Shown: positions 39,104 through 49,459 of the stretch, piece by piece
Position numbering within the stretch: the first letter of the stretch is position 1
Layout: every line of letters starts with the position of its first letter
From: Symbiodinium kawagutii
Lineage: Eukaryota; Sar; Dinophyceae; Suessiales; Symbiodiniaceae
DNA length: 64,000 nucleotides
Assembly: GCA_009767595.1 (NCBI GenBank)
Contig: VSDK01028513.1
Location: forward strand, 385,325 to 449,324
Direction of reading: 5' to 3'
Notes under the pieces: generated by a model
Told to the model about the DNA's origin: nothing
Database searches by the model: none
The model's input: only the letters and a program-made list of their open reading frames with translations
Made by a program: the position numbers and the translations under genes

Positions 39104-39184
39104 TACCCCTCAAACACTTTGTAATGGCTGGAAGTACTTGATGAAGGCTTCTACATTCCAGGGGTACTAATCACTATTCCTTTA

Positions 39185-39430
39185 TCAATGTTTTTCCGAC
39201 ACTAAATTCCCGGACAAAAAATATGCAACACTGGCGACAGCAAAACTTTTTGTTCCTGGCCGTGCCATATCAGCACCCAGTGGCTTTAAGCCATGGGTTG
39301 CGGCCTCCGAACTGCTGTACCACTCGCCAGCGAAAATGTTTCCTCCGACTCCAAAGAAGACGATCGGATTGTCTCGTTCTTGGTATGACTGATGTACCAA
39401 AATGACTCGTGTGGGTAAGGAGCCCAGCAT
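39185..39430 (-). CDS. exon-like ORF, unknown protein
   Basis: The minus-strand frame reads LPTRVILVHQSYQERDNPIV, FFGVGGNIFAGEWYSSSEAA and THGLKPLGADMARPGTKSFA, then VASVAYFLSGNLVSEKH and a stop. Balanced composition over 80 codons in AT-rich surroundings argues for real coding. Glycine-rich GVGGNIFAG is the most motif-like part. I do not recognise the family. Neighbouring segments at 38709-39103 and 39475-39660 on the same strand may belong to the same gene. Confidence 0.45.
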   Translation of the reverse strand: MLGSLPTRVILVHQSYQERDNPIVFFGVGGNIFAGEWYSSSEAATHGLKPLGADMARPGTKSFAVASVAYFLSGNLVSEKH

Positions 39431-39474
39431 TTATCATGATGGAAAAGCCCTATTACAAACCATTCTAATCCCCT

Positions 39475-39660
39475 TTAAAACCCTTGATGACGAGCGCCAT
39501 CTAAACCCTTGATGAGTGTCATGCCTTCCCCGACATCGGCGGTTGAACGAACTCGGGACAACTGGACCCTTCGAATGCCTAGAGCTCGTGAGTCGGTGGA
39601 GTGCTGCAGTCGGTGGATACCCACCGTTGGTAGCCGCGTGAAGCGACGATTCATCCAAGA
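39475..39660 (-). CDS. exon-like ORF, unknown
   Basis: The minus-strand frame reads WMNRRFTRLPTVGIHRLQHS, ALGIRRVQLSRVRSTADVGE and GMTLIKGLDGARHQGF then a stop. It could precede the segment at 39185-39430. A family-A-like palindrome (ATAGGGGATCATTACCATAG, GTACCCCTGTGAATTG) lies directly upstream at about 39690-39750. Confidence 0.35.
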   Translation of the reverse strand, partial: SWMNRRFTRLPTVGIHRLQHSTDSRALGIRRVQLSRVRSTADVGEGMTLIKGLDGARHQGF

Positions 39661-39719
39661 CTTGGTGATTTTTAGAGGGGATTGAAATGGTTGATCATAG
39701 GGGATCATTACCATAGGGG

Positions 39720-41040
39720 TACCCCTGTGAATTGAAAAACCACCATATCCAAGAATTCATGGATGGGAAAATCTACCAACCTTCAATTGGTGGTTCAAAC
39801 AAGGCTTTCCTATAGGTTTTCCCATCAACCAACCTAGTCACAACAGCAAGCGGCAAGGGTCCACATATGAACCAATACCGGTAAGGAACAAACTTGGAGA
39901 AAGAAACCATTGAAAGTTGCACCAACCCACACGCAACTGTTTGTGTTTGTTAAACTTCTTAAGAAAGTAAGATGGATGCCATATTGGCCACATGACATAC
40001 TAGACACTCAGACATCTTGCTGACGAGTTCGCAGAAATGATTGGGGTGTTGGTGAACGTGTCGGCCCTAAAGATCTGTAATATCCTGACAAGAAATAATT
40101 AATGAATATCAAATAGCACAACCAGTCCTCATTCCTATGGTGATGAGGCTTAGTCGCTTCGGATCCGTTTCTCAACATCAAATCTGGTGTCCCACGGCCG
40201 AACCCAAACCCTCCACGGGTTCGAATGGACCACTCTGGCGGAACCGACAGTGGTGTCCAACAACTGCAGCGACCACACTTCTGGTGATGCTCATGGTGTC
40301 ATCATCTCTGCAAGCACTATGCAAGCTGAGCTGTGCCCAAGATGCCCAAATATCGATGCTATGGTTGGCTAGGCCTGTCCAACCAGTGACACACTGGATG
40401 ACGCCCTGCTGATGGTAGCTTCTATAGATTGTTTTTTTCATATGAAACAAGTACGTCCGGTGGAGGGCCCCCAGAAAACGAGATGAGACACTGACAATAA
40501 AGCAGTGTCAAAATGATCAGTGGGAAATGCTGGGGAGCGAAGTAGCGTGCTTCAAGGCTCATAGCCCAGCGAAGTCTGGGAACTGCGGACTGCGGACTGC
40601 GTTGCCATACGGCAGCAACGACAACAAAATGCCCTCACTCCTCAGGAGGGAGGGGAAGTGCCTTAGCCAAGCGCCCCATAAGAATCCCATTCTTGTGGCC
40701 GCACACAACGTGTGGTTCCCAGGGATCGGCAAATTAGATTTCAATTACTGTACCCTGGCACTGTTAAACGGTAGCTTACGTATATTCTGTAACCTATACA
40801 TGTAATATATTCCATTGTATATTTAAATATATATACATACCTACAGAACAAAAAACCTTTTTTTTTCTTGAAAAAAAACAGGTTTTTTTAAAAAGACATG
40901 TTTTTCCATAATGTGGTTTTCCAGTATTTATGTAAATGTTATACACACAATAGTAAAGGCCATCCCCCCCTATATTGTCTTTAGGGGGGGTGTCTGCTTC
41001 GCAATTGTAAAGCCAAAATGCTAGCTCTCCCCAAGACTCT
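39720..41040. other. spacer with open frames of doubtful meaning
   Basis: Around 40140-40450 and 40530-40800 both strands carry frames of 60-90 codons (for example plus ARG-free CPTAEPKPSTGSNGPLWRN and minus DIWASWAQLSLHSACRDDD). Neither strand is clearly better, so none is called. Poly-T/A hairpin-like sequence lies at 40855-40915. Confidence 0.3.
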
Positions 41041-41044
41041 CCCC

Positions 41045-41217
41045 AAAGGCTTCTTTCTTTCCTCTCTTTCTTCTCTGTCCTTTCTTTCCTTTCTTTCCTC
41101 TCTTTCCTTTCTTTCCTCGCTTTCCTTTCTTGCGTCTCTTTCCTCTCTTTCCTTTCTTTCCTCTATTTCCTTTCTTTCCTTTCTTCCCTTTCTTTTTCTT
41201 TCTTTTCTTTCCTTTAA
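41045..41217. repeat. polypyrimidine tract, (TTTCC/TCTCTTTCC)n
   Basis: About 170 bases almost free of A and G on the plus strand, made of TTTCC, TTTCT and TCTC words. The strand frames through it (KKGKKG or SFLSS repeats) are not genes. Such tracts can form triplex DNA. Confidence 0.9.
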
Positions 41218-41224
41218 CCACAAT

Positions 41225-41745
41225 CAAAACCATTTAGCCACAATTAAAAAAGAATAAAGAAAAAGAAAAAAATCGAAGTAAGCCAGGAAGGTTGTTTCTT
41301 TCTGCAATTGCTAGTTTCAATTTATAATTGCAAATGCAAGGGCCTGCAAGGGGGTACCCTTTGCGGACCTGATGTTTGTATTTTTTTTGACGAAGACTTT
41401 AAAAACGAAAACAGCTGTTTTGAACAAGGAAACAATTTGAGTTTGTAGAGGTTTGCTTTGCCTATGCTTTCGAAAAGCATTCAATCATGATTAAAAACCA
41501 TTTAATTAACCACAATGAACAAAGAATAAGGAAGAAAAAATAGAAGTGAGCCAGGGAGGTTGTTTCTTATCGCAATTGAAAATTTCAATTTGCAAATGCA
41601 AGGGCCTGCAAGGGGGTATCCTTTGGGGACCTGATTTTTTTTTTTGAAGGATGTTCAAAGAAAACCAATGTTTTGAACAAGGTATCTTTTTTGAGTTTGT
41701 AGAGGTTTGCTTTGCCCAAATATGCTTTTGACAAGAGACAACAAT
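41225..41745. repeat. direct duplication of about 250 bp
   Basis: The segments 41225-41480 and 41495-41745 are similar: both contain GAAGT(A/G)AGCCAGG, TTGTTTCTT, TTTGCAAATGCAAGGGCCTG-like sequence, CAAGGGGGTA, TTGAACAAGG and GAGTTTGTAGAGGTTTGCTT in the same order. Each copy begins with ACCATTTA and an A-rich stretch. Nothing coding was seen. Confidence 0.75.
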
Positions 41746-43510
41746 TGACAACAGGTAATTATTACTTTTGAGCTGGCTTTCTGGATCAATACTAAATTGA
41801 ATTTAACCCTTTTACACTTAAGTACGGGAAATCTGATGGTTTTGGAATTCCCTGAAAATTATTTATAGCTATTGTGAACGTTGCACTATTATTGCAGCTG
41901 CTCTGGGCCAAGCTGGCATTCTGTAGTTTAAAGTCAATATATAAAGGCTAAGTTTGATTTAATAAGGGCTGAAAAATCAGATTCTGAAAAAATGTTGCCA
42001 TTGCAAGCGCTTCACTATTGGGTGTACAACATTATACAGATTTCCAGCGCTTACAACCACCAAGAGATTCAAGTATTCACGGCGTCAATTTGGAATAACT
42101 TTGCATTCCGGTACATAGTGTATGGAAGTTGACCCCGAGATGGAAACGATATCATCATAGATCATCTAATCTCATCACGATATTCACCACAGAAACAACT
42201 TAATTGAGCCCATGGTTCTGTATGATGCTGTTCATTCCTCTCGCACCGCCATCATGCATGACTGAAGGGTAATGTATTATTTCCATTCCCCTTCAAAAAT
42301 CATCATTTCAGGGGTATGTAGAAAAAACCAGGTTTTTTGAAAAAAACCTGGTTTTTTGCCTTCGACCAGAAAAACCACGTTTTTATTTTTTAAGCAAAAA
42401 AAAGTAGGTTAAACGTTCCCAAGGTATAGATGGGCTGTAAGCTGTAAGCAATGATTTCATAGTATGTAAGGATTGAAGCATATTAGGGTTGTAACCAGTA
42501 CATATTTGCAACTGGAGAATCAACGTATGGGCACGACACATGATAGCTGCAGTGAATTTGCTGGTATGAGGAAGTGTCTATATACAATACATACTTTCAT
42601 CTCACAGATTTCTGTGCGAAAGGAAAAGGAAAACAAAGCACACGTCACTATGCGTAGATTTGTGGTTTGCCTGGTAGCCTGAGATCAAGATCACCAAAAC
42701 TATGCCAAGTTTGGTTATGAACCCAGCTGGTGTTGGTTATACCAATGATCGATTAACATCACCAGCCGTGAAGCATCAGCAACCAACATCCGTCATTGTC
42801 AACCGTTGTCAATTGTCCATCAACCAATATCAACAGCGTGTATCAATCATTGAGCACAAGCTCAACCACAATAAACCGGTATCAAACATCACGAACCACC
42901 TCCTTAGCTATCCCATTAAAAGGGTGCAGGGACACCTCTGGCTCCTTAGCTTCCCCTCAACCAACAGCTAAACCATTATTAAACATTCGCCAACATTGCT
43001 GTTCACATCAAGTCTAAACACCGGCATGATTGCTGATGGCTTGGTGTTGGCTAATGGCGAATGATACTTGTTCATGATGCTTAATCAGTGATGTCCGTAA
43101 AGGTTGAGGTTGGTGAGTATGTCTTAATCATGGTTAATCATGCTCAATGATACTCTGTAATACGAAACTGTGGCTGATGATAGACTGATAACATATCAAA
43201 ATTACATACAATTACATCATTGTGAAGCATGATCGATCTTTGTTGGTCAATCTTCTCTAGTTCAAACGACCGTTGCTGATGATCACAACCATGGCACCCT
43301 TCTGGATGACCAATTAATAATGATTATGGACATGAAAAACACATCTGAAACATGGCCAAGAATCTCCATGGCCAAATTCGAAAGGGGAATTTCTATTGCA
43401 AATCTGTGTTGCCGTTGGTTGCACATGTTACACCATTCCCTGCTGACCTCCATGAAATATGACCCCTACATACTCCTACAATCCCTACAGATTGACATGT
43501 TGCCGGCTCA
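41746..43510. other. spacer
   Basis: No coding signal. A poly-A/T hairpin is described separately. 42700-43020 is rich in CAACCAATATCAAC-type words. 43020-43320 is rich in GATGATTGATGG-type words. Confidence 0.4.
42315..42405. repeat. A/T-run inverted repeat
   Basis: AAAAAACCAGGTTTTTTG followed by AAAAAAACCTGGTTTTTTG forms overlapping hairpins. A similar AAAAACAGGTTTTTTT occurs at about 40870-40890. Confidence 0.6.
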
Positions 43511-43515
43511 TTTTC

Positions 43516-43637
43516 CTGGCGAGATGTGGTAGAGTAGCCGTAGCCCGTTCAAGGAGCAGAAACCATCAGGGAGCCTCCAACCAGTGGCCATACCAATAAG
43601 AATCGGTTCGTAAAAGTCCCATCTGCGAGAACCTGAC
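43516..43637 (-). CDS. exon-like segment, unknown
   Basis: Bounded by a strong acceptor (TTTTTGCAG) and by CCAG followed by GA (a dinucleotide dinoflagellates can use as donor). It reads SGSRRWDFYEPILIGMATGW and RLPDGFCSLNGLRLLYHISP, 122 nt. No family was recognised. It may belong to the 3' part of the channel-like gene or to a separate gene. Confidence 0.45.
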
Positions 43638-43763
43638 CTGCAAAAACCGACGACAAATATACACAACATCAAGTGTATAAAATGCACCAAATCATCAGTT
43701 GCAAAACACTCCATTCTCTCCTTAGGAGTCTACACATGCAAACATCAATAATCAAACTCTTCA

Positions 43764-43891
43764 TATGGCAGTCGGTCAAAACCCTGTACCCCTGGTTCCC
43801 CTATCATTAACCATTGTTTTCCCATGTTTTCCCTATTATTGTTGGTGGAAATCCCCCATTAGTTGGTTGATTAATATTGACCCTTAGCCAT
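43764..43891. repeat. family B short inverted-repeat element between two exon-like segments
   Basis: Runs from ATGGCAGTCGGTCAAAACCC to TTGACCCTTAGCCAT with the shared core CCCTGGTTCCCCTATCATTA. It fills about half of the 265-bp interval between the exon-like segments at 43516-43637 and 43903-43996. Confidence 0.75.
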
Positions 43892-43902
43892 ATGCCCCAT
43901 GC

Positions 43903-43996
43903 CAAGTTCACTGCTCGCCACTCGGCACCCATGGGTGCCGTCCCCCGACTCGGATCTGAGGCTATGACGTCCTCATCTTCACGTATTTCCTCGGCG
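43903..43996 (-). CDS. exon-like segment, acidic, unknown
   Basis: After GGTAG the minus strand reads AEEIREDEDVIASDPSRGTA and PMGAEWRAVNL, then GC. The element of family B begins 11 bases beyond. The phase to the next segment does not fit with this donor. A GC three bases after TGG would. No family was recognised. Confidence 0.4.
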
Positions 43997-44837
43997 CTAC
44001 CGGTGCAACCCCCATGGTACTACCGTGGGATTGACACGATCGACACACAAGAAATGATGGTTTCTCAAGCCCGTTCGGGGACCCCCAAAATCAATGCTTT
44101 ACTACTATACATGGTTGGTACTGGATGATCAATGCAATAGATCTACTGAAGTTATTCCTCCTCTATCCTTGCTATCCGCACCACAGTTTTACTTTTTTCT
44201 GTCCGTCTGCACTTAAGCATTTCAGTGTCTAATGCACTCCCACTCCAGGGTGAACGGGAACTTGACAAACAAACATGTGTTTAATCACAACCTAGTGATA
44301 CACCACCTATGGATCCACCGCACCAATTAGTGGGCAATAGTCATGGTATGGAACCACTCGGACTGAGTCTCTCAACTGGGTGTTGTGATCCATCTTTGGA
44401 GATATGAATGAAGCGGACAAACAAAATGGATGAGTGGCTTAGGACTTGATGAAAATCCAGCAGCTTCAGATTAATTTGGTTACCAATAACCAGGGAGATC
44501 AATCAGGTCCAAGGCCCAGCTTTCTGGGGACATAGGGCAAAAATTTATGCCAAGGTTCTGCCGAAGCCGCCGAAGCCGCCAAGCACATACGGAATCATCC
44601 AATATGAAACATTTGTAGTAGTAAGCCATCCATGTTTTGGCGTTCCCAATCTTGAGAAACACCCATCTGTAGGATTTTGTAGTATTGGGTAGTAGGTGTA
44701 CAAATCAAAAAGCAAATGAGGTGCACAGTACAAGAAAATGCGACAATGCACGCATGCAGTTATGTGCGATTACATCTATGTGATGGTCTGCATGCACTGC
44801 AAATATATCAAGAAGCACCTCCCCTGAAAAAAAACAC

Positions 44838-44884
44838 ATATATATATATATAAATTATATATTATATATATATATATATATGTA
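44838..44884. repeat. TA microsatellite
   Basis: TA-dinucleotide run preceded by poly-A. Confidence 0.85.
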
Positions 44885-45010
44885 TTTTTTTTCTGAAGGT
44901 CGCTACTCATCCAAACACATTGGAGAGTTTCACACTCTGCTCAATGCTTTGGCTGCAACTTGTCAATCAACCATCTCTTCAATTCAATCTAAACAATCTT
45001 TCAAATGCAA

Positions 45011-45100
45011 TTTTCTCAAAATAGTGGCAGTTTATTAGTCAGGTTTCCAAATAAACCAACCATGACTTTGGGGTTCCCAAACTGGCTTGAGAAACACCCT
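45011..45100. repeat. family A short inverted-repeat element
   Basis: TTTTCTCAAAATAGTGG at one end and GGCTTGAGAAACACCCT at the other. The interior has AAATAAACCAACCATGAC and TTTGGGGTTCCC as in other copies. Confidence 0.7.
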
Positions 45101-45249
45101 CTCTCTAGTAGTTGTGTAAGTGTAACCGCCATTGCTGGTGATTTTCCCTTGTTATTAACCATTATGAACCATGATTCTTCCATCATTAACCACTATTATT
45201 AACCATGTTATATAACCATCACTAACACTAACCTATCCTTACCCTATCC

Positions 45250-45505
45250 TTAGCCATCATTTTTCGCAGCGCTTTCTCCAAGGCTCGGGTTTTGTTGGCA
45301 GCTTCGGATTCAACTTGGCTGGCGGCGCTGAGCAGTTAGAAGAACTTCCATTGCTGAGGCACCGTTGCGGCCGCTGCACCCGTGGGGTGCTCTCCGGGGA
45401 CGCAACGCTGGCAGCTGCAATGGCCTTCCGCAACTTCACCTGCTGCTCGAAGATGAGTCCTGGACAGCTTTCTGGAAATCTGCTGCGATTTGATGGTTGA
45501 TCCAT
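45250..45505 (-). CDS. exon-like segment, coiled-coil-like, possible channel gene tail
   Basis: A GC-rich island. One minus-strand frame reads LIFEQQVKLRKAIAAASVAS and PRVQRPQRCLSNGSSSN. In the last third another frame is better: AASQVESEAANKTRALEKAL, RKMMAKDR before GGTAAGG, a strong donor. A perfect-looking acceptor (CTTCTAACTGCTCAG) precedes that part, but the preceding coding ends only about 17 nt upstream, too short for an intron. So either there are two alternative acceptors or one indel. Unrecognised beyond coiled-coil character. Confidence 0.45.
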
Positions 45506-45508
45506 ATC

Positions 45509-45577
45509 TATGGCTTCTCAAGCCACACGGGACCCCCCAAAATGCTGGTTTATTGCTATGAATTGAGAACCCCCCAT
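45509..45577. repeat. family A element, internally deleted
   Basis: TATGGCTTCTCAAGCCAC and GAATTGAGAACCCCCCATA ends with TGGTTTATTGCTATG between. Shorter than the usual 95-115 bp. Confidence 0.6.
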
Positions 45578-45861
45578 ATGTTTATCCTGAGACTTGATAC
45601 TTTGCAACAAAAATAACTTGTATGGCTGTCGGTAACAACCAACCATCCAATAAAGGGGTAGGCGAACATGCCAACAAATACTAGTTTGGCCAGTCATGGG
45701 ATGTTCACCAGAGGTACAGGGTATTGACCCAAGGCTCCTGGAAATTGAGGCCTGGCAAATGTTTTTTTCATCATCCTTATGGTTGTTGCTTTTTTTTCAT
45801 CATCCTTATGGTTGTTGAGTCAGTGATCATTGTGGTTGGCAATGGTTCTTAACTATCTAAT

Positions 45862-45957
45862 CTGGCTGGTGGTTTCAAACCCTTTGAAAAACATGCGTCA
45901 ACCGACCATTCGTTAATAATTACGAGGGAAAATAAGAAATGTTTGAAACCACCAACT
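45862..45957. repeat. family D short inverted-repeat element
   Basis: CTGGCTGGTGGTTTCAAACC at one end and GTTTGAAACCACCAAC at the other are inverted copies. The middle has CATGCGTCAACCGACCATTC. Confidence 0.75.
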
Positions 45958-46236
45958 ATAGTTGATGTTCAACCAGTAGTGCTGCTTTTTATTGTCTGTT
46001 ATCAAGCAATATTAATGGTCATAACCCCTGCAAAACCCGACAAAACCACCAAGTATCACCAAGTGATTGAGCCATGACGCAAGAATGAATCGTGTTTCCA
46101 ATATGTTTGCTGGATGGCTTAGAGGTATCCGGTACGGCCTATGTTTTATCCTGAGGGATCTTGGTTTCCGCGTCCAGGCTACGTCATGTGTGTGTGTGGC
46201 GATGCTGAGCAGAAAATTGTAGTGTTACAACTCCAG

Positions 46237-46352
46237 CATGGGGGCTTCTCAAGCCAGTTCGGGACCCAAACAAATGATTGGTTTATTGCTATCATCAATG
46301 CGTTCATCAAGGATGACAACTGAGGGGAACCCCGATGACTTGGGAAACCACT
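46237..46352. repeat. family A short inverted-repeat element
   Basis: GGGGGCTTCTCAAGCCAG and ACTTGGGAAACCACTA ends. Interior GATTGGTTTATTGCTATC. A further degraded copy with ends GGGTGTTTCTCCATAGGGG and TTTTGAGAAACCACC spans about 46540-46770 with extra sequence inside. Confidence 0.6.
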
Positions 46353-47644
46353 AAATCAGTTGTGTACTCCAATTCTTGTTGATAGATATAATTCATATTA
46401 CGGATTTGTCCAAAAATGCTAGTTTCTCTATTAGTAATGGCTGTGAACTTTAAAAACATGCTGGTTCAACATAGAACGATGCCACCAGCCATATTCCACA
46501 ACTGCTGCGTGCGGGTTCGATGATCCAACTCCTCATATGGGTGTTTCTCCATAGGGGTAACCATGATATTGCATGGGTACCCCGAAATCATCTAATCTGA
46601 GGAATTTTCACTAACTACTATTTGGTTACAAGACTCCTGGTAGCTCCAAATAGCTCCGCCTTTGAAGGATATATGGGTACGCCTGGCTCCGAATCGCTCC
46701 CTCCCAACCAACAGCCAGCTCCTAAACCATCCATTTTAGGTGTTCCCAATTTTGAGAAACCACCTTTTTCTAGTTCTTTCACCATTATTGTTGGTGGCGT
46801 TCCCCTACGATCAACCATTCCTAACCATTCTTAACCATAGTACCAGCCACCATTAACCATAGTTACCCACATTAGTCTAAGCATAATAGTCAACCATAGC
46901 CAACCATAACCATAGTATTATAACCACTATTAACCATGGCCAACCATAATGGTCAAGCATAGCTAACCAGAGTTATATAACCCTAGCCAACCATAGTCAA
47001 CCATAAGAAACTAACATGTTGTTAACGACAACAGCCCGACTCTCCAATCCTAATAACTCAGTCTTCAACTCGTCCAAGGTATTTAGGACCTGCAGCGGTG
47101 AAAAACTCTCTTCAAGGTAGCATGAGAAGCATAGAATTCATGATAAGGGTGGGGTTAATCATGGGTTCATCAGGATTGATAAGCATCATATCAATCATTA
47201 TCATCAAAAGAAAACTAATCAATAATGATCCACCATGGCTAGTCATGGAATTGGGACACAAAAAAATGATAGTTTGTTACCGCAAATGGCTAATGTTGAA
47301 TGATTTGGGGGTTCCTGTATTTGAGAAACACTCATTGGTCCATCCTGGTCATGATTGATCAAAATGTTGATGGATCTTCATGGTTGTGCTTGCCACTACA
47401 ATATGTCGAACACTGATGGTAGTGCTGCACACCCGTATCGGCCAGTCAGCACTCGTATCGGATAAGGGTGGAACTGTCTGGGTGTCGGATAGTGCACGAC
47501 AAAAAAGCAGGACCCACATCTGAGAGCCAAACATTTTCAGATCATCGTTGAAACCAAGCCACTTTTCTGCATATTTTTGCTGATTGTTCGATGCTAATGC
47601 CATTGTGATTGTCAGACCCTTTTGACTTCCACGTTGACACAAAT

Positions 47645-47763
47645 GGTAGGGGGTCAGTTCACCATGTACCCCTGGTTCCCCTATCATTAACCATTGTTTT
47701 TCCCTATGAAATTGTTGCTTACTACCCCCCACTGGTTGGTCAAAGCCTTGACCCCTAGCCAAA
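47645..47763. repeat. family B short inverted-repeat element
   Basis: GGGGGTCAGTTCACCATGTA, core CCCCTGGTTCCCCTATCATT, end CTTGACCCCTAGCC. Confidence 0.7.
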
Positions 47764-47883
47764 TGACTATCAGCCAAAACCAGCTGCTGTGTGTCCCTGT
47801 GGCTGTGGGTTCACCCATGTGAGTGGCGAGCTGTATCTATTGACGGAAGGAAGAGGGACCCCCTAGGTTTTCTTTAGACATAT

Positions 47884-47989
47884 CTTGGTGGCTTTTAGAT
47901 CCCTTGCTAAAAGTCTAACAATTTTTAGTGGCTATATGGTAAATCAATCATATCCCAAAAAGCGTAAAAAGCAAAGGTATCCACCCAAA
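47884..47989. repeat. family C element
   Basis: Begins TTGGTGGCTTTTAGATCCCT and contains TGCTAAAAGTCTAAC, TTAGTGGCTATATGGTAAAT and CATATCCCAAAAAGC, ending ATCCACCCAAAT. The same order of words occurs at 57785 and 58953. Confidence 0.75.
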
Positions 47990-48602
47990 TATTGTGATTG
48001 AACGGCTATTGCGATCAAACGGCTTCTGCTAAAATTTGGTGACGTCGTTTCCAAGTAATCCCAACGTTTTTCACTGAACACTGTTGCTGCTGGTGCTTGA
48101 GGTGCTGCTAGATGCTATACGTATGGTAAACCCTGATAGTATCGCAACAAAGGGGGAAAAAGCAAAAAGGGAGAAACATTAATAAGATGAAAACAGCCGT
48201 GGCCAGTGGCTGGCCCTGGGCATCTTTTGGTGGACTTTATAGGTCGTTTTGGACGTCGTCGTGTTTTGCCTAGGTGGCCATGATCAAAGCAACCAACTAT
48301 GCATCCACCTGCAACCTTCGTACCACCGAGTACAACTTTCAATTTAGCGCAAAAATATAAATGCGGCGGCTCTCGTGGGAATCCAAGGCTATAGCCATTC
48401 TCAAGCAATGCTGTGATCAGTTTGAACAGGGTATGGGACCATGCGAAAGGGCATAGTAGTGAAGCCATCCCAAGGGCGAGGTTCCCTTTGTCCTATGCTG
48501 GTCATTTGTAGGTCTGGATACTTTGGATGATATGTCATGTCTATATGTCCATGCGTATATCGGTGCTCAACGTGCTCATTCAAAAAGACTTTTGTGCACA
48601 GA

Positions 48603-49280
48603 TCGATCAATAGATGGATAGATGGATAGATGGATAGATGGATAGATGGATAGATGGATAGATGGATAGATGGATAGATGGATAGATGGATAGATGGATA
48701 GATGGATAGATGGATAGATGGATAGATGGATAGATGGATAGATGGATAGATGGATAGATGGATAGATGGATAGATGGATAGATGGATAGATGGATAGATG
48801 GATAGATGGATAGATGGATAGATGGATAGATGGATAGATGGATAGATGGATAGATGGATAGATGGATAGATGGATAGATGGATAGATGGATAGATGGATA
48901 GATGGATAGATGGATAGATGGATAGATGGATAGATGGATAGATGGATAGATGGATAGATGGATAGATGGATAGATGGATAGATGGATAGATGGATAGATG
49001 GATAGATGGATAGATGGATAGATGGATAGATGGATAGATGGATAGATGGATAGATGGATAGATGGATAGATGGATAGATGGATAGATGGATAGATGGATA
49101 GATGGATAGATGGATAGATGGATAGATGGATAGATGGATAGATGGATAGATGGATAGATGGATAGATGGATAGATGGATAGATGGATAGATGGATAGATG
49201 GATAGATGGATAGATGGATAGATGGATAGATGGATAGATGGATAGATGGATAGATGGATGGATGGATGGATGGATGGATG

Positions 49281-49313
<33 letters not shown>
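48603..49313. repeat. GATGGATA octamer satellite
   Basis: About 80 tandem copies of the 8-base unit GATGGATA from about 48610 to 49258, with no interruption seen, then GATG repeats and a short GATA run to 49313. On the minus strand this reads endlessly as IHLSIYPS, producing a 370-codon frame that is not a gene. It lies directly downstream (gene sense) of the exon at 49382-49459, inside an intron. Confidence 0.97.
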
Positions 49314-49315
<2 letters not shown>

Positions 49316-49381
49316 TATACAATAAATATCATATTTGCAGGGTTCTCGAGCCATATACATCTTTGCGCTGCCCTTGCCAGC

Positions 49382-49459
49382 CTGAAGCTTCGTGTCCGTC
49401 AGCATGTTCTGCACGGCTTTGGTGGCCAACAGCGTTGCAATGGTATCGCTCTTATTGAC
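49382..49459 (-). CDS. channel-like gene exon after the EF-hand
   Basis: After an AG acceptor (CTGGCAAG) the minus strand reads [20 protein letters not shown] and TDTKLQ, 78 nt, phase 0 at both ends, with a GC donor. It joins the exon ending GLLKIRGE at 51305, giving [18 protein letters not shown], the kind of sequence I recall after the C-terminal EF-hand of dinoflagellate voltage-gated-channel-like proteins. The frame is open upstream to a CTAG at 49499 ([14 protein letters not shown]), so an earlier acceptor is possible. Confidence 0.65.

Noticed and set aside
41018..41257. SFLSSL-repeat plus-strand ORF and the KKGKKG minus-strand ORF
   Set aside because: Both are products of the polypyrimidine tract.
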